From Parvibaculum sedimenti (lineage in GTDB: Bacteria > Pseudomonadota > Alphaproteobacteria > Parvibaculales > Parvibaculaceae), in contig NZ_WESC01000007.1 of NCBI RefSeq assembly GCF_009184905.1, positions 162,461-226,460 on the forward strand: a stretch of DNA of 64,000 nt, read 5' to 3'. Below the pieces are notes generated by a model. The model was not told the DNA's origin and ran no database searches. It saw only the letters and a list, made by a program, of their open reading frames with translations. The position numbers and the translations under genes were made by a program. Shown piece by piece: positions 37,625 to 59,211 of this stretch; within the stretch, counting starts at the first letter, position 1; each line of letters starts with the position of its first letter.

Positions 37625-38044
37625 TTACGCGTGCTCGCCGGGACGAGCCACGAACCTCGTTTTGATCGGCAGCTTCGCCGCACCGAGGCGAAGCGCCTCC
37701 TCGGCGACCGCAAGCGGCACGCCGTCGAGCTCGAACATGATCCGGCCCGGCTTGACGCGGGCAGCCCAGAACTCAGGCGTGCCCTTGCCTTTACCCATTC
37801 GGACTTCGGTCGGCTTCTTCGAAACCGGCACGTCCGGGAAAATGCGGATCCACACGCGGCCTGCGCGCTTCATGTGGCGGGTGATCGCGCGGCGAGCCGC
37901 CTCGATCTGCCGCGCCGTCACGCGAGCGGGCTCCTGGGCCTTGAGGCCAAAGGCCCCAAAGTCGAGGTTCGTGCCACCCTTGGCATTGCCATGGATGCGG
38001 CCCTTGTGAGCCTTGCGGAACTTAGTGCGCTTCGGTTGCAACAT
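37625..38044 (-). CDS. rplP: 50S ribosomal protein L16
   Basis: Sits by the A-site tRNA elbow and helps organise the peptidyl-transferase centre. 139 residues with [20 protein letters not shown] and [20 protein letters not shown]. The preceding gap to rpsC is 34 bases. Confidence 0.97.
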   Translation of the reverse strand: MLQPKRTKFRKAHKGRIHGNAKGGTNLDFGAFGLKAQEPARVTARQIEAARRAITRHMKRAGRVWIRIFPDVPVSKKPTEVRMGKGKGTPEFWAARVKPGRIMFELDGVPLAVAEEALRLGAAKLPIKTRFVARPGEHA

Positions 38045-38078
38045 GGTCGAAACTCTCTTCGCTCAAATCTTCAGGCGC

Positions 38079-38789
38079 TTAGGCGCGGTCTTCACGGCGC
38101 GGACGACCGCCCGTATCGGCGCCACCTTCAAGCGCACGGCGCTCGGAGGCCATCGGGTCATGCTCAAGGATCTCGCCCTTGTAGATCCAGACCTTGACGC
38201 CGCAGGTGCCATAAGCCGTCTTCGCCGTCGCAACGCCGTAGTCGATGTCGGCGCGCAGCGTGTGAAGCGGAACGCGGCCTTCACGATACCATTCGGTACG
38301 CGCGATTTCCGCACCGCCGAGACGACCGGCGCAGTTGATACGGATGCCGCCGGCGCCGAGACGCATGGCCGACTGCACTGCCCGCTTCATCGCACGGCGG
38401 AACGCAACGCGGCGCTCGAGCTGCTGCGCGATGTTCTCCGCGACAAGCGTCGCGTCGATCTCAGGCTTGCGCACTTCAACGATGTTGAGATGCACTTCAG
38501 AGGCCGTGACCTTGCCGATGTCCTTGCGGAGCTTCTCGATGTCCGCGCCCTTCTTGCCGATAACGACGCCGGGCCGCGCGGTGTGGATCGTCACACGGCA
38601 CTTCTTGTGCGGACGCTCGATCACGATCTTCGAGATGCCGGCCTGCTTCAGCGTCTTGCTGAGGTATTCGCGGATCTTGATGTCTTCATGCAGCAGCTTG
38701 CCGTACTCGTGGCGACCCGCGAACCAGCGCGAATCCCAGGTGCGGTTGACGCCAAGCCGCAGTCCGATCGGATTGACTTTATGACCCAT
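38079..38789 (-). CDS. rpsC: 30S ribosomal protein S3
   Basis: KH-domain protein at the mRNA entry tunnel with helicase activity. 236 residues; [20 protein letters not shown] start, KH motif [20 protein letters not shown], and a charged C-terminal tail with [18 protein letters not shown] overlaps the rplV stop as TGATG. Confidence 0.97.
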   Translation of the reverse strand: MGHKVNPIGLRLGVNRTWDSRWFAGRHEYGKLLHEDIKIREYLSKTLKQAGISKIVIERPHKKCRVTIHTARPGVVIGKKGADIEKLRKDIGKVTASEVHLNIVEVRKPEIDATLVAENIAQQLERRVAFRRAMKRAVQSAMRLGAGGIRINCAGRLGGAEIARTEWYREGRVPLHTLRADIDYGVATAKTAYGTCGVKVWIYKGEILEHDPMASERRALEGGADTGGRPRREDRA

Positions 38790-39169
38790 CAGGCCTGCTC
38801 CTCGACTTGCCGTACGACAATGGTGATCTGGCTGAACGGCTTTTCAATCCGGCCCACGCGGCCACGCGCACGCGCATGCCAACGCTTCATCACCAGGTTC
38901 TTGCCCACATAGGCCTCAGCGACGACGAGCTCGTCGACTTCGAGATCGTGGTTGTTCTCGGCGTTCGCGATCGCGCTCTGAAGCACCTTCTTGACGTCGC
39001 GCGCAACGCGCTTGTTCGAGAAGGTGAGATCGGCGAGCGCGCTGTCCGCCTTCTTGCCGCGAATGAGCTGCGCGACGAGATTGAGCTTCTGGGGGCTCAC
39101 CCGGATCATCCGGCCGACAGCCTTCGCTTCATTGTCGGCGAGCGCCCGCTTGTTTGCTGGTTTGCCCAT
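38789..39169 (-). CDS. rplV: 50S ribosomal protein L22
   Basis: Lines the peptide exit tunnel with its long hairpin. 126 residues; the hairpin [20 protein letters not shown] is intact, with no insertion or deletion of the macrolide-resistance type visible. Confidence 0.97.
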   Translation of the reverse strand: MGKPANKRALADNEAKAVGRMIRVSPQKLNLVAQLIRGKKADSALADLTFSNKRVARDVKKVLQSAIANAENNHDLEVDELVVAEAYVGKNLVMKRWHARARGRVGRIEKPFSQITIVVRQVEEQA

Positions 39170-39172
39170 GAC

Positions 39173-39451
39173 TTAGCCCTTCTTGGCTTTCTTGTCAGCC
39201 GAGTGGCTGAAGAACGTGCGCGTCGGCGCGAACTCGCCGAGCTTGTGCCCGACCATGTCCTCGGTGACGAGCACCGGGATATGCTTCTTGCCGTTATGGA
39301 CAGCGAAGGTCAGGCCGACGAACTGCGGCAGGATCGTGGAGCGGCGGCTCCACGTCTTGATGACGTCTTTGCGGGCCGATGTACGCGAGGTTTCTGCCTT
39401 CTTGAGAAGGTAGCCATCGACGAAGGGGCCTTTTTTTACGGAACGTGCCAT
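39173..39451 (-). CDS. rpsS: 30S ribosomal protein S19
   Basis: Head protein that forms a pair with S13 and touches the A-site tRNA. 92 residues from ATG at 39451 ([20 protein letters not shown]); an ATG at 39466 is a poorer fit. [20 protein letters not shown] closes it. Confidence 0.96.
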   Translation of the reverse strand: MARSVKKGPFVDGYLLKKAETSRTSARKDVIKTWSRRSTILPQFVGLTFAVHNGKKHIPVLVTEDMVGHKLGEFAPTRTFFSHSADKKAKKG

Positions 39452-39462
39452 GTCGAGTGTCC

Positions 39463-40296
39463 TCAACCCTTCTTCTTGTGACGGCTGCGCAGGATGAACT
39501 TATCCGTCGCCTTGTTCTGCCGCGTCTTCTTGCCCTTGGTCGGCTTGCCCCACGGCGTGACCGGATGACGGCCACCCGAGGTACGGCCTTCGCCGCCGCC
39601 GTGCGGATGGTCGACCGGGTTCATGGCGACGCCTCGAACCGTCGGGCGCTTGCCGAGCCAACGATTGCGACCGGCCTTGGCGATAGTGATGTTGCCGTGG
39701 TCCGGGTTCGACACGGCGCCGATCGACGCCATGCACTCACCGCGCACCATGCGCTGCTCGCCCGACGACAGACGCAGGAGCGCGTAGCCCTGGTCGCGGC
39801 CGATGAGCTGAACATAGGTACCAGCCGAACGCGCGATCTGACCGCCCTTGCCCGGCTTCAGTTCCACATTGTGGACAATCGTGCCGACGGGGATCGACGA
39901 AAGCGGCATCGCATTGCCCGGCTTCACGTCGACGCGCTCGCCAGCGACCACCGTGTCGCCGACCGCCAGGCGCTGCGGCGCCAGAATGTAGGCGAGCTCG
40001 CCGTCCGCATATTTGATCAGCGCAATGAACGACGTACGGTTCGGATCGTATTCGAGCCGCTCAACGGTCGCCGGCTGATCGAACTTCCGACGCTTGAAGT
40101 CGATGATGCGGTAGCTGCGCTTATGCCCGCCGCCCCGATCGAACGAGGTGATGCGGCCATGGTTGTTGCGACCACCCGACTTCGTCAGACCATGGGTCAG
40201 GCCCTTCACGGGCTTGCCCTTGTAGAGGCCCGACCGGTCGACCAGCACAAGGCCGCGCTGTGCGGGGCTTGTCGGTTTATATTTCTTCAGTGCCAT
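39463..40296 (-). CDS. rplB: 50S ribosomal protein L2
   Basis: Largest and most conserved 50S protein at the peptidyl-transferase centre. 277 residues: [20 protein letters not shown] opens it and the catalytic-site segment [20 protein letters not shown] is unchanged. Confidence 0.98.
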   Translation of the reverse strand: MALKKYKPTSPAQRGLVLVDRSGLYKGKPVKGLTHGLTKSGGRNNHGRITSFDRGGGHKRSYRIIDFKRRKFDQPATVERLEYDPNRTSFIALIKYADGELAYILAPQRLAVGDTVVAGERVDVKPGNAMPLSSIPVGTIVHNVELKPGKGGQIARSAGTYVQLIGRDQGYALLRLSSGEQRMVRGECMASIGAVSNPDHGNITIAKAGRNRWLGKRPTVRGVAMNPVDHPHGGGEGRTSGGRHPVTPWGKPTKGKKTRQNKATDKFILRSRHKKKG

Positions 40297-40311
40297 CGGT
40301 ACGAGCTCTCT

Positions 40312-40608
40312 TTAGAGACCAGTCGTCACGTCGATCGAGTAGCCCTCTTCGAGGGTCACGATCGCTTTCTTGAAATCGCTCTGCTTGCCAGCGAAGCCGC
40401 GGAAGCGCTTCGTCTTGCCTTTGCGGAGCAGCGTATTTACCGCCTTGACCTTGACGCCGAAGAGCTTTTCGACGGCTTCCTTGATCTGCGGCTTCGTCGC
40501 GGGGCGAGCAACCTTGAAGATGACCTGGTTCCACTCAGAAGCCATGGTCGCCTTTTCGGTGATCACCGGCGAGACGATGATGTCGTAAATGTGCTCGTTC
40601 GTGATCAT
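40312..40608 (-). CDS. rplW: 50S ribosomal protein L23
   Basis: Docking site of trigger factor and SRP at the tunnel exit. 98 residues with [20 protein letters not shown] and [20 protein letters not shown]. Overlaps rplD by ATGA. Confidence 0.97.
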   Translation of the reverse strand: MITNEHIYDIIVSPVITEKATMASEWNQVIFKVARPATKPQIKEAVEKLFGVKVKAVNTLLRKGKTKRFRGFAGKQSDFKKAIVTLEEGYSIDVTTGL

Positions 40609-41225
40609 TTGAACCGAGCCTCCAGGCTCTCAACTGCGGCCTTGGTCAATACGAGCTTCTCGCGGCGCAGAATGTCGTAGACGTTGATGCCCTGCACCGG
40701 CAGCACATCCACATTCGGGATGTTGCGCGCGGCGAGCGCGAAGTTCTCGTTGACCTCGGCGCCGTCGATGAACAGAACCGACTTCAGGCCAAGCTTCGCG
40801 AAGGCTTCCTTCAGCGCCTTGGTCTTGGGCGCTTCGACCTTCGTGTCCTCGAGAATGACGAGGTTATCGGCCTTCACCTTCGACGACAGGGCGTGACGCA
40901 GCGCGAGCGCGCGAACCTTCTTCGGCAGATCGATCGCATGGCTGCGAACGACCGGACCGAACGCCTTGCCGCCACCGCGGAACTGCGGAGCCTTGCGATC
41001 GCCGTGACGGGCGCCGCCAGAACCCTTCTGCTTCACGAACTTCTTGCCCGTGAGCGAGATTTCCGAGCGGCCCTTCGACTTGTGCGTACCGGCCTGACGC
41101 TTCGCGAGCTGATAGCTCACCATGCGATGCAGGAGATCCTGGCGCGGCTCGAGCCCGAAAACCTCATCGGACAGCTCGACCGTACCGGCCTTGCCTGCGG
41201 CGAGAGTTGTTACATCGGCCTTCAT
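40605..41225 (-). CDS. rplD: 50S ribosomal protein L4
   Basis: Tunnel-constriction protein with L22; in E. coli it also represses the S10 operon. 206 residues with the loop [20 protein letters not shown]. The start overlaps rplC as TAATG. No macrolide-resistance change is evident in the loop. Confidence 0.97.
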   Translation of the reverse strand: MKADVTTLAAGKAGTVELSDEVFGLEPRQDLLHRMVSYQLAKRQAGTHKSKGRSEISLTGKKFVKQKGSGGARHGDRKAPQFRGGGKAFGPVVRSHAIDLPKKVRALALRHALSSKVKADNLVILEDTKVEAPKTKALKEAFAKLGLKSVLFIDGAEVNENFALAARNIPNVDVLPVQGINVYDILRREKLVLTKAAVESLEARFK

Positions 41226-41935
41226 TACGCACCTTCCTTCTGGGCAGCGGCTTCACCGCCGGCGCGACGGAACGCACCAGGGGTCGGGACGCTGTCCGGC
41301 AGCTTCGACTTCACGGCGTCGCGGACGAGCACATAGCCGCCCTTGGAGCCCGGAACGGCGCCCTTCACCATGATCAGGCCGCGCTCGACATCGGTGCGGA
41401 CGACTTCGAGATTCTGCGTCGTCACACGCTCGGCACCGAGATGACCGGCCATCTTCTTGCCCTTGAACACCTTGCCCGGATCCTGCCGCTGACCGGTCGA
41501 ACCGTGGCTACGATGGCTGACGGACACACCGTGCGTCGCGCGAAGGCCACCGAAATTGTGGCGCTTCATGACACCGGCGAAGCCCTTACCGATCGAGGTG
41601 CCGCTGACGTCCACGTACTGACCCTCGACGAAATGATCCGCCGTGATCTCGACGCCGACATCGAGCAGGTTTTCCGGGCTGACCCGGAACTCGACCAGCT
41701 TCAGCTTCGGCTCCACCTCGGCACGAGAGAACTGGCCACGCTGAGCGTTCGCCACGTTCTTCACCTTGGCGAGGCCGGTGCCGAGCTGCACTGCCGTATA
41801 GCCGTTCTTTTCCTCCGTGCGCTGGCTGACAACCTGAAGGTTGTCCAGCTTCAACACGGTGACCGGTACATGACGTCCGTCTTCCATGAACAGACGGGTC
41901 ATTCCGACCTTTTTGACAATAACTCCGGAACGCAT
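41225..41935 (-). CDS. rplC: 50S ribosomal protein L3
   Basis: Early assembly protein whose tip reaches the peptidyl-transferase centre. 236 residues with [20 protein letters not shown], and the methylatable Gln region [20 protein letters not shown]. It is about 25 residues longer than E. coli L3 through a C-terminal tail ([14 protein letters not shown]). Confidence 0.97.
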   Translation of the reverse strand: MRSGVIVKKVGMTRLFMEDGRHVPVTVLKLDNLQVVSQRTEEKNGYTAVQLGTGLAKVKNVANAQRGQFSRAEVEPKLKLVEFRVSPENLLDVGVEITADHFVEGQYVDVSGTSIGKGFAGVMKRHNFGGLRATHGVSVSHRSHGSTGQRQDPGKVFKGKKMAGHLGAERVTTQNLEVVRTDVERGLIMVKGAVPGSKGGYVLVRDAVKSKLPDSVPTPGAFRRAGGEAAAQKEGA

Positions 41936-41990
41936 GGTCCCATTCCTCGTTCTAATCGGCGGTCAGGCTCTAAAGCCCGCTGCTTTCAGC

Positions 41991-42299
41991 TCAGAGCTTG
42001 ATCTCGACGTCCACACCGGCGGCCAGGTCGAGCTTCATCAGCGCATCGACCGTCTGGGGCGTGGGATCCACGATGTCGAGCACACGCTTGTGCGTCCGAA
42101 TTTCGAATTGTTCGCGGCTCTTCTTGTCGATATGCGGACCACGAAGCACGGTGAACTTTTCAAGCCGCGTGGGCAGCGGGATCGGGCCCAGTACCTGAGC
42201 GCCGGTGCGCTTCGCCGTGTTGACGATCTCACGCGTCGAAACATCGAGTACACGATGATCGAAGCCTTTCAACCGGATGCGAATCTTCTGCCTTTGCAT
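41991..42299 (-). CDS. rpsJ: 30S ribosomal protein S10 (NusE)
   Basis: Head protein that also joins NusB in antitermination and links NusG to the ribosome. 102 residues from the second ATG at 42299, chosen because GAGG sits 6 bases ahead; [20 protein letters not shown] follows. First gene of the S10 section; it follows tufA after a GC hairpin. Confidence 0.96.
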   Translation of the reverse strand: MQRQKIRIRLKGFDHRVLDVSTREIVNTAKRTGAQVLGPIPLPTRLEKFTVLRGPHIDKKSREQFEIRTHKRVLDIVDPTPQTVDALMKLDLAAGVDVEIKL

Positions 42300-42331
42300 T
42301 TTCATCCTCGTGCCTGTCGGCCGAATTAAGC

Positions 42332-42355
42332 GGGGCGCGGGCTTTTCCGCGCCCC
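42332..42355 (-). terminator. GC hairpin between tufA and rpsJ (attenuator or weak terminator)
   Basis: On the minus strand a perfect 9-base stem GGGGCGCGG/CCGCGCCCC, 7 bases past the tufA stop. It is followed by GCTTAATT instead of a true T run, so partial termination or mRNA protection is likelier than full termination. Confidence 0.55.
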
Positions 42356-42362
42356 GTAACTA

Positions 42363-43553
<1,191 letters not shown>

Positions 43554-43595
43554 CTCGGCGCTCCAATCCTTCTGGAACTAACTTCGATTAACTGA

Positions 43596-45671
<2,076 letters not shown>

Positions 45672-45695
45672 GACTAAAGGCCTCAGAAGGACTGG

Positions 45696-46166
45696 TTACC
45701 AGCGGTAGTGCGAGAAGGCGCGGTTGGCTTCGGCCATACGATGCGTGTCTTCACGCTTCTTGACCGCGTTACCGCGATTATTGGCAGCGTCGAGCAGCTC
45801 GCCCGACAGACGACCGATCATGGTCGTCTCATTGCGGGCACGAGCCGCAGAGATGATCCAGCGGATCGCGAGAGCGCGCCGGCGATCGGGACGAACTTCG
45901 ACGGGGACCTGGTAGGTCGCACCGCCGACACGCCGCGAGCGAACTTCGATCGCAGGCATCACGTTCTCAAGCGCCTCATGAAAAGTGCGAAGAGCATCGA
46001 CCTTCGCCTTCTTTTCCATCTGGTCGAACGCGCCGTAGATGATGCTTTCGGCGGCGGACTTCTTGCCGTCGTACATCAGGCTGTTCATGAACTTCGCGAG
46101 GATCACGTCGCCATACTTGGCGTCCGGAATCACTTCTCGTTTTTCTGCGCGGTGGCGACGCGACAT
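45696..46166 (-). CDS. rpsG: 30S ribosomal protein S7
   Basis: Primary 16S binder that nucleates the 30S head; represses the str operon in E. coli. 156 residues with [20 protein letters not shown] and [20 protein letters not shown]. Confidence 0.97.
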   Translation of the reverse strand: MSRRHRAEKREVIPDAKYGDVILAKFMNSLMYDGKKSAAESIIYGAFDQMEKKAKVDALRTFHEALENVMPAIEVRSRRVGGATYQVPVEVRPDRRRALAIRWIISAARARNETTMIGRLSGELLDAANNRGNAVKKREDTHRMAEANRAFSHYRW

Positions 46167-46177
46167 GTTCTAGTTCC

Positions 46178-46549
46178 TTACTTCGGACGCTTCGCGCCGT
46201 ACTTCGAACGACGCTGGCGACGATCCTTCACGCCCTGCGTATCGAGCACGCCGCGGATGATGTGGTAGCGAACGCCGGGAAGATCCTTCACGCGGCCGCC
46301 ACGGATCAGAACAACCGAATGTTCCTGAAGGTTGTGACCTTCGCCGGGGATGTAGCTCGTGACTTCAAAGCCGTTCGTTAGGCGCACACGAGCGACCTTA
46401 CGAAGAGCGGAGTTCGGCTTCTTCGGCGTCGTCGTGTAGACGCGGGTGCACACACCACGCTTCTGCGGGCACGCCTCCATCGCCGGCACCTTGTTCCGCT
46501 TCACAAGCGGCTTCCGCGGATTGCGGATCAATTGGTTGATCGTGGGCAT
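46178..46549 (-). CDS. rpsL: 30S ribosomal protein S12
   Basis: Decoding-centre protein. 123 residues; Lys43 ([13 protein letters not shown]) and Lys88 ([13 protein letters not shown]) are the wild-type streptomycin-sensitive residues. First gene of the str section, preceded by a long structured leader and a promoter at 46786-46814. Confidence 0.97.
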   Translation of the reverse strand: MPTINQLIRNPRKPLVKRNKVPAMEACPQKRGVCTRVYTTTPKKPNSALRKVARVRLTNGFEVTSYIPGEGHNLQEHSVVLIRGGRVKDLPGVRYHIIRGVLDTQGVKDRRQRRSKYGAKRPK

Positions 46550-46779
46550 TGCTGCTCGCCTACTCGATCCAGTTGTTCAAAACAAAAACCTCGCGACATC
46601 CCTTTATTGAAGGGCTGCGCGCGGTCATGGGCACCACCCCCGAAGGTTTAGTGCCCAAATGCAGAGGACTCTGACATCGCGCCAGAGTCATGCGCCATTC
46701 CTCGTAGTCTGTTTACTGGCCCCAGTGTCTAGGTCCGGCCGGTATCGGCTCGGGTGCCCCTACTACCTGCGGCGAAAGT
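46550..46779 (-). promoter_or_regulatory. Structured leader ahead of rpsL
   Basis: About 230 untranslated bases. Hairpins read on the minus strand: GACTCTG/CAGAGTC (46667-46689, 7 perfect pairs) and GGGCAC/GTGCCC (46629-46656). No gene-like reading of either strand is convincing in 46550-46995. The leader may bind a ribosomal protein (S7 or S12 are natural candidates), which is inference. Confidence 0.45.
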
Positions 46780-46785
46780 GGGCGG

Positions 46786-46814
46786 AAGTTACCCGCCACC
46801 CCGGGGGTCGTCAA
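46786..46814 (-). promoter_or_regulatory. Probable rpsL operon promoter
   Basis: On the minus strand TTGACG (46809-46814), 17-base spacer, TAACTT (46786-46791). Lies between the DUF4344 gene and rpsL, giving the str section its own start. Confidence 0.55.
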
Positions 46815-46995
46815 GCCTGTTCCTTAAGAAAAGGAATGAAATCAGGGCTTTTCATCTTTTCGGGCGGTTTGTCGCGCTTTTATAGCCGAAATGGCGCACT
46901 CAAACCACTCTGACGGGGACAGCCCTGACCGTTTTGCGCCAGAATCAGCCGAGTCCGGGCCGAATCCGCGGGTCCCGCTACCCCGGGGGGCAGAA

Positions 46996-47936
46996 TCAGT
47001 GCTTTCCCTTGGCTCCAGGCGCCTGGCACCCCAACCTGTCTCCCATGAGGCGTCTGATCGCGGGATTGCGGCATAGCCTGTCCGAGCCCTGGTCGATCTG
47101 GTAGTCCGCCATGCGGCCAAACTGAGCAATCAGACCGGCACATATATAGATGCCTTTGACCCGCTCATTGTAATAGGCCTCAGTACTCGCACCGCAGTTG
47201 ACGAAGTTGATGCTGACCGGATGGGGCCAGGCAAGCAGCTCATTGAGGCGTGCCGCCATCTGGTCGACCAACCCGTCAGCCTTCAGGAGCGCATAGGCCG
47301 CCCGCGCCTCATCAGACTCCGGAGGATCGTATTTTACCGTAATCATAGGCAAGTCGATGCCCCTGCCCTTGTCCGGATGTGCCGGGCGCTTGCGATAGTG
47401 GTCATAGAGCCAGAATGTGGCCGCCCTGGCGCGGGCGAACTCGCGGTCGCAGAACCAGCCGCGCTCGACCGGCAGCAGCTCAGAGGGGCTGTCGAGAAGC
47501 AGCCCCAGCATCTCCTCATTAGCGCCGAAGACAAGGCAGTTGATGTTGTAGAAGCGCTGGATGGATAGCGGGTGATCATCCCAGTAGGAGCGCGCTTCGT
47601 CGCGGGATCGAGCACCTGCCATTCGTCGTACCATTCGGCGGAGACCATCAGCAGCCTGTCCATGCGCTGCGGGTCTGTGTCGACGCCATAGCGCAGGATC
47701 ATCAGCATGGTGGCCAGCGTATCGGCAGACTCCTCCTCCCGGCCAAAGAGCGGCACGGCGAACTCCTGAAAGACGACATGGCCGACTTCGTGCAGCACGG
47801 TGAACTCGGTATTGGCGAGGATGAACTCGCGTCTGAGGTCGGCCCTCTCCGCCTCCGGGATCGCTCCAGCCTGCGCAGCAGCCACGCATAGCAGCGACAG
47901 CGCCATAGCCAGCGCAGCCCGTCCCAGACCCCCCAT
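46996..47936 (-). pseudogene. DUF4344 putative zinc metallopeptidase, disrupted by a one-base frameshift
   Basis: An exported metallopeptidase-like gene split between two frames. The first frame, from ATG at 47936 (GGAGGGG upstream), gives a signal peptide (LAMALSLLCVAAAQAG), the zinc motif HEVGH, and GREEESADTLATMLM, and runs to VLDP. The second frame carries RDEARSYWDDHPLSIQRFYN, then INCLVFGANEEML, and the C-terminus to 46996. A missing C in the CCC at 47604-47606 (GGG on the plus strand) would rejoin them as VLDPRDEARSYW, a 313-residue protein of normal DUF4344 layout. The rest is undamaged, so the lesion is recent or a sequencing error. The gene sits between rpoC and rpsL with no promoter of its own visible. 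Confidence 0.75.
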
Positions 47937-47950
47937 GTCCCCTCCAAATG

Positions 47951-47980
47951 AAACAGGCCGCCATGTTTCCATGACGGCCT
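47951..47980 (-). terminator. Hairpin after rpoC
   Basis: On the minus strand an 11-base near-perfect stem AGGCCGTCATG/CATGGCGGCCT with loop GAAA is followed by GTTTCATTT. It ends the rpoBC transcript in part and lies 15 bases before the DUF4344 ATG. Confidence 0.65.
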
Positions 47981-48005
47981 GCAACTTCATAGCTGATTGG
48001 CGTCC

Positions 48006-52217
<4,212 letters not shown>

Positions 52218-52378
52218 GCACGTCTCCTAGGGCCTCCAGGAAAACGGGGTTCGCATCTTCACGCATCCGTTGGGGCCGGCCGGATACGTTTGCCCCGTAT
52301 GTCTAATTCTCACTTCCTCGCCGTTGGGCCGGAAGCTTGCGGCGCACACCGCATTCGGTGTACGCCGCATTGCGTTCT

Positions 52379-56467
<4,089 letters not shown>

Positions 56468-56561
56468 CTGTGCTCCTCGCAACGCTCTCATAAGAACGGC
56501 GGCCGGGCCTTGCTTCTGGACACCGAGCTGCCCGGTCAGTCTGCTCGGTCGTTTCACACGC

Positions 56562-56608
56562 CTCCCCCATTTCGGGGAGAGGCCGGGGCGAAGGATCACC
56601 TTCGCCCC
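56562..56608 (-). terminator. Tandem hairpins between rplL and rpoB (attenuator or RNase III site)
   Basis: On the minus strand the first is a perfect 10-base stem GGGGCGAAGG/CCTTCGCCCC with loop TGAT (56585-56608). The second is CTCCCC/GGGGAG (56562-56579). Neither has a T run. In E. coli the same interval holds an attenuator and an RNase III site that set the ratio of L7/L12 to RNA polymerase; the same role is inferred here. Confidence 0.6.
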
Positions 56609-56628
56609 GTCTCATGCAACAAGTCGAA

Positions 56629-57003
56629 TTACTTGAGTTCGACCTTGGCGCCAGCCTTCTCGAGCTGGGCCTTGAGCTTGTCGGCTTCTTCCTTCGACGC
56701 GCCTTCCTTGACGGTCTTCGGAGCGCCTTCAACGAGGTCTTTCGCTTCCTTGAGGCCAAGACCGGTGATCGCGCGGACTTCCTTGATCACTTCGATCTTC
56801 TTGTCGCCAGCGGCGGCGAGAACGACCGTGAACTCGGTCTGGGCTTCGGCGGCCGGAGCGGCGGCGCCACCGGCAGCGGCGGCAACGGCGACCGGAGCGG
56901 CAGCGGAGACGCCCCACTTCTCTTCGAGAAGCTTCGACAGCTCAGCAGCCTCAAGCACGGTCAGGGCCGAAAGGTCTTCGACGATTTTTGCAAGATCAGC
57001 CAT
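56629..57003 (-). CDS. rplL: 50S ribosomal protein L7/L12
   Basis: Stalk protein, present in several copies, that recruits translation factors. 124 residues; dimerising N-terminus [20 protein letters not shown], Ala/Gly hinge, and the factor-binding C-terminal domain with [20 protein letters not shown]. Confidence 0.97.
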   Translation of the reverse strand: MADLAKIVEDLSALTVLEAAELSKLLEEKWGVSAAAPVAVAAAAGGAAAPAAEAQTEFTVVLAAAGDKKIEVIKEVRAITGLGLKEAKDLVEGAPKTVKEGASKEEADKLKAQLEKAGAKVELK

Positions 57004-57064
57004 TTTTCATATCTCTCTAGGTTCGGTTGGTATCGGGTATCACGACAGCAGTCCCGTTCGGGGA

Positions 57065-57586
57065 TCAGGCTGCTTCGCTCTTGGTGGCATAAGCGTTCAG
57101 CACGCGCGCCAGCTGGGCCGCAGGCGCCTGCACAACACCCGCAATGCGGGTCGCAGGCGTCTGGATCATGCCCAGAAGCTTCGCACGAAGCTCATCGAGC
57201 GACGGCAGTTCAGCGAGCTGCTTCACTGCATTCGCATCAAGGAGCGTCTCGCCCATCGCGCCGCCAAGGATCACCAGCTTCTGGTTGGTCTTGGCGAACT
57301 CGGCGGCAACCTTGGGGGCTGCGACCGGGTCTTGCGAATAAGCGATTGCCGTAGGCCCGGCGAACAGATCAGCGATCTTTGCGTTCGCCTTGGTGCCTTC
57401 CAGAGCGAGCTTTGCGATCCGGTTCTTGGTAACCTTGAACTCGGCGCCAGCCTTGGCCATCCGTTCACGGAGATCAGTCATCTCCGTCACGGTGAGGCCG
57501 CTGTAGTGGGCGACGACGACCACATTGGCGTTCGCGAAAACGCCGTTGAGGTGCGTCAAGAGCTCTGACTTTCCAGCTCTATCCAC
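57065..57586 (-). CDS. rplJ: 50S ribosomal protein L10
   Basis: Stalk base that binds L7/L12 dimers. The GTG at 57586 is taken as start because GGAGAG stands 5-6 bases ahead and the family N-terminus [20 protein letters not shown] follows; 173 residues. Reading on upstream to 57787 gives leader sequence, not protein. C-terminal helix [20 protein letters not shown] binds L7/L12. Confidence 0.95.
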   Translation of the reverse strand: MDRAGKSELLTHLNGVFANANVVVVAHYSGLTVTEMTDLRERMAKAGAEFKVTKNRIAKLALEGTKANAKIADLFAGPTAIAYSQDPVAAPKVAAEFAKTNQKLVILGGAMGETLLDANAVKQLAELPSLDELRAKLLGMIQTPATRIAGVVQAPAAQLARVLNAYATKSEAA

Positions 57587-57979
57587 TTGCTCTCTCCGTG
57601 CGCACGAAACCCTCGTGCGCCTGGGGGCGGCTTCGCTCCGCACTTTGTGGAGCTCCGTCCGCCATTGGCATTTGCCGCCGTCTCGTCCCTCGAAGGCCAG
57701 CTTCGCGGGCTCTGACGAGCGGCGCTCACTTGCCTGTCCCGGGTTCCAACCGATCCCATTGGCCCTGAGGCCGATGAAACCGTTCAAACTCCCGTCTATT
57801 GCCGGCCGCTCTCTTCAGCGATTAAGCCTTGGCTCGCGCCTCGGCACCCGCAGTCTCGGACAGGTAAACGGACGATGGCGTAGCCACTCCGATCCAAGGA
57901 TCGAAGTGTCCACGCTTCCCGTCCGCCTTGCCGCCCCGCCTCCGAAGAGGCGAAGCGGTAACTCTTGGGCCGCCAGCCC
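57587..57979 (-). ncRNA. rplJ leader (L10-type autoregulatory leader candidate)
   Basis: A 393-base gap between rplA and rplJ with no convincing gene. Close to the rplJ start is an 8-9 base hairpin GCGCACGA/TCGTGCGC (57600-57620 on the plus strand), and a CG-rich folded region lies farther up. In many bacteria L10(L12)4 binds this leader to repress rplJL translation. The call depends on position and structure; the consensus L10 kink-turn was not verified. Confidence 0.45.
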
Positions 57980-58678
57980 TCAGGCTGCGGCGATGCTCGC
58001 CGTATCGACCTTGAGCCCGGGGCCCATAGTCGAACTGATCGCGATCTTCTTGATGTAGGTGCCCTTGGCACCCGCCGGCTTCGCCTTCTGCACGGCGTCG
58101 ATCAGCGCACGGATGTTCCCGGCAATCTGGTCTTCCGTGAAGCTGGCCTTGCCGACACCGGCCTGAACGATACCGGCCTTCTCGACGCGGAACTCGATGG
58201 CGCCGCCCTTGGCCGCTTTCACGGCTTCGGCGACATCTGGCGTCACCGTGCCGACCTTCGGGTTCGGCATCAGGCCGCGCGGGCCCAGCACCTTACCGAG
58301 ACGGCCGACGAGCGGCATCATGTCCGGGGTCGCAATGCAGCGGTCGAAGTCAACCTTGCCCGAGAGGATCGTCTCGGCCAGGTCTTCCGCGCCGACGATA
58401 TCGGCGCCCGCCTTCAGAGCGGCGTCCGCCTTGTCACCCTTCGCGAAGACCGCGACGCGAACCGTGCGGCCCGAGCCATTCGGCAGCGCGCAGACGCCAC
58501 GGACCATCTGGTCGGCATGGCGCGGGTCGACGCCGAGCGCGATCGCCACTTCGATCGTCTCATCGAACTTCGCCGTGGCACGCTCCTTAACGAGCTTCAC
58601 TGCGTCGTCAAGCGTGTAGGCCTTCTTGACGTCGATGCCCTCACGGGCCTTATCAATGCGCTTTCCAGCTTTGCTCAT
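57980..58678 (-). CDS. rplA: 50S ribosomal protein L1
   Basis: Forms the L1 stalk that releases E-site tRNA, and represses the rplK-rplA mRNA in E. coli. 232 residues from ATG at 58678 ([20 protein letters not shown]); an earlier in-frame ATG at 58798 falls inside rpl[21 protein letters not shown] is complete. Confidence 0.97.
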   Translation of the reverse strand: MSKAGKRIDKAREGIDVKKAYTLDDAVKLVKERATAKFDETIEVAIALGVDPRHADQMVRGVCALPNGSGRTVRVAVFAKGDKADAALKAGADIVGAEDLAETILSGKVDFDRCIATPDMMPLVGRLGKVLGPRGLMPNPKVGTVTPDVAEAVKAAKGGAIEFRVEKAGIVQAGVGKASFTEDQIAGNIRALIDAVQKAKPAGAKGTYIKKIAISSTMGPGLKVDTASIAAA

Positions 58679-58683
58679 CGCCC

Positions 58684-59115
58684 TTACTCCACAACCTGCA
58701 GGCCCATGGAACGGGCGGAACCGGCAATAATCTTCGTTGCCTGATCGAGATCCTTCGCGTTGAGATCCGCGATCTTGGTCTCGGCGATTTCGCGGCACTG
58801 CGCGATCGTCACCGAACCGGCGGGAGCGCCGCGGCCCGGCGTCTTCGACGCAGATTCGATCTTCGCTGCCTTCTTCAGGAAGAAGGACGCCGGAGGCGTC
58901 TTCATCTTGAAGGTGAAGGAGCGGTCGGAGAAAGCCGTGATCACGACAGGAATGGGCGTACCCGCTTCCATCTTCTGCGTCGCGGCGTTGAACGCCTTGC
59001 AGAATTCCATGATGTTCAGGCCGCGCTGACCGAGCGCGGGGCCGATGGGCGGCGACGGGTTTGCTTGGCCCGCCTTCACCTGCAACTTGATGTAGCCTTC
59101 GATTTTCTTAGCCAT
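58684..59115 (-). CDS. rplK: 50S ribosomal protein L11
   Basis: GTPase-centre protein, target of thiostrepton with 23S rRNA. 143 residues; [20 protein letters not shown] with the flexible prolines, and the C-terminal [14 protein letters not shown]. Confidence 0.97.
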   Translation of the reverse strand: MAKKIEGYIKLQVKAGQANPSPPIGPALGQRGLNIMEFCKAFNAATQKMEAGTPIPVVITAFSDRSFTFKMKTPPASFFLKKAAKIESASKTPGRGAPAGSVTIAQCREIAETKIADLNAKDLDQATKIIAGSARSMGLQVVE

Positions 59116-59161
59116 TTCAATCCCCTTCCGGAAAACCCGGAGACATTGGGTTAGTGGTCAG

Positions 59162-59191
59162 CGACGCATCGGATCGAATGGGCCGATGCGT
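59162..59191 (-). promoter_or_regulatory. Perfect hairpin between nusG and rplK
   Basis: A 10-base stem GACGCATCGG/CCGATGCGTC with a 10-base loop, starting 21 bases after nusG. It lacks a T run, so it is more likely a processing or stability element than a terminator. Confidence 0.6.
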
Positions 59192-59211
59192 CTCCCACAT
59201 AGAAGAACGGG

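Noticed and set aside
46659..46913. 84-codon plus-strand open frame in the rpsL leader region
   Set aside because: No ribosome-binding site, no recognisable sequence, and it overlaps the rpsL promoter and hairpins on the other strand.
47600..47610. Programmed ribosomal frameshift in the DUF4344 gene
   Set aside because: The site GATCCCGCGA is not a slippery heptamer and no downstream stimulatory structure stands out; a deletion in a C run is simpler.
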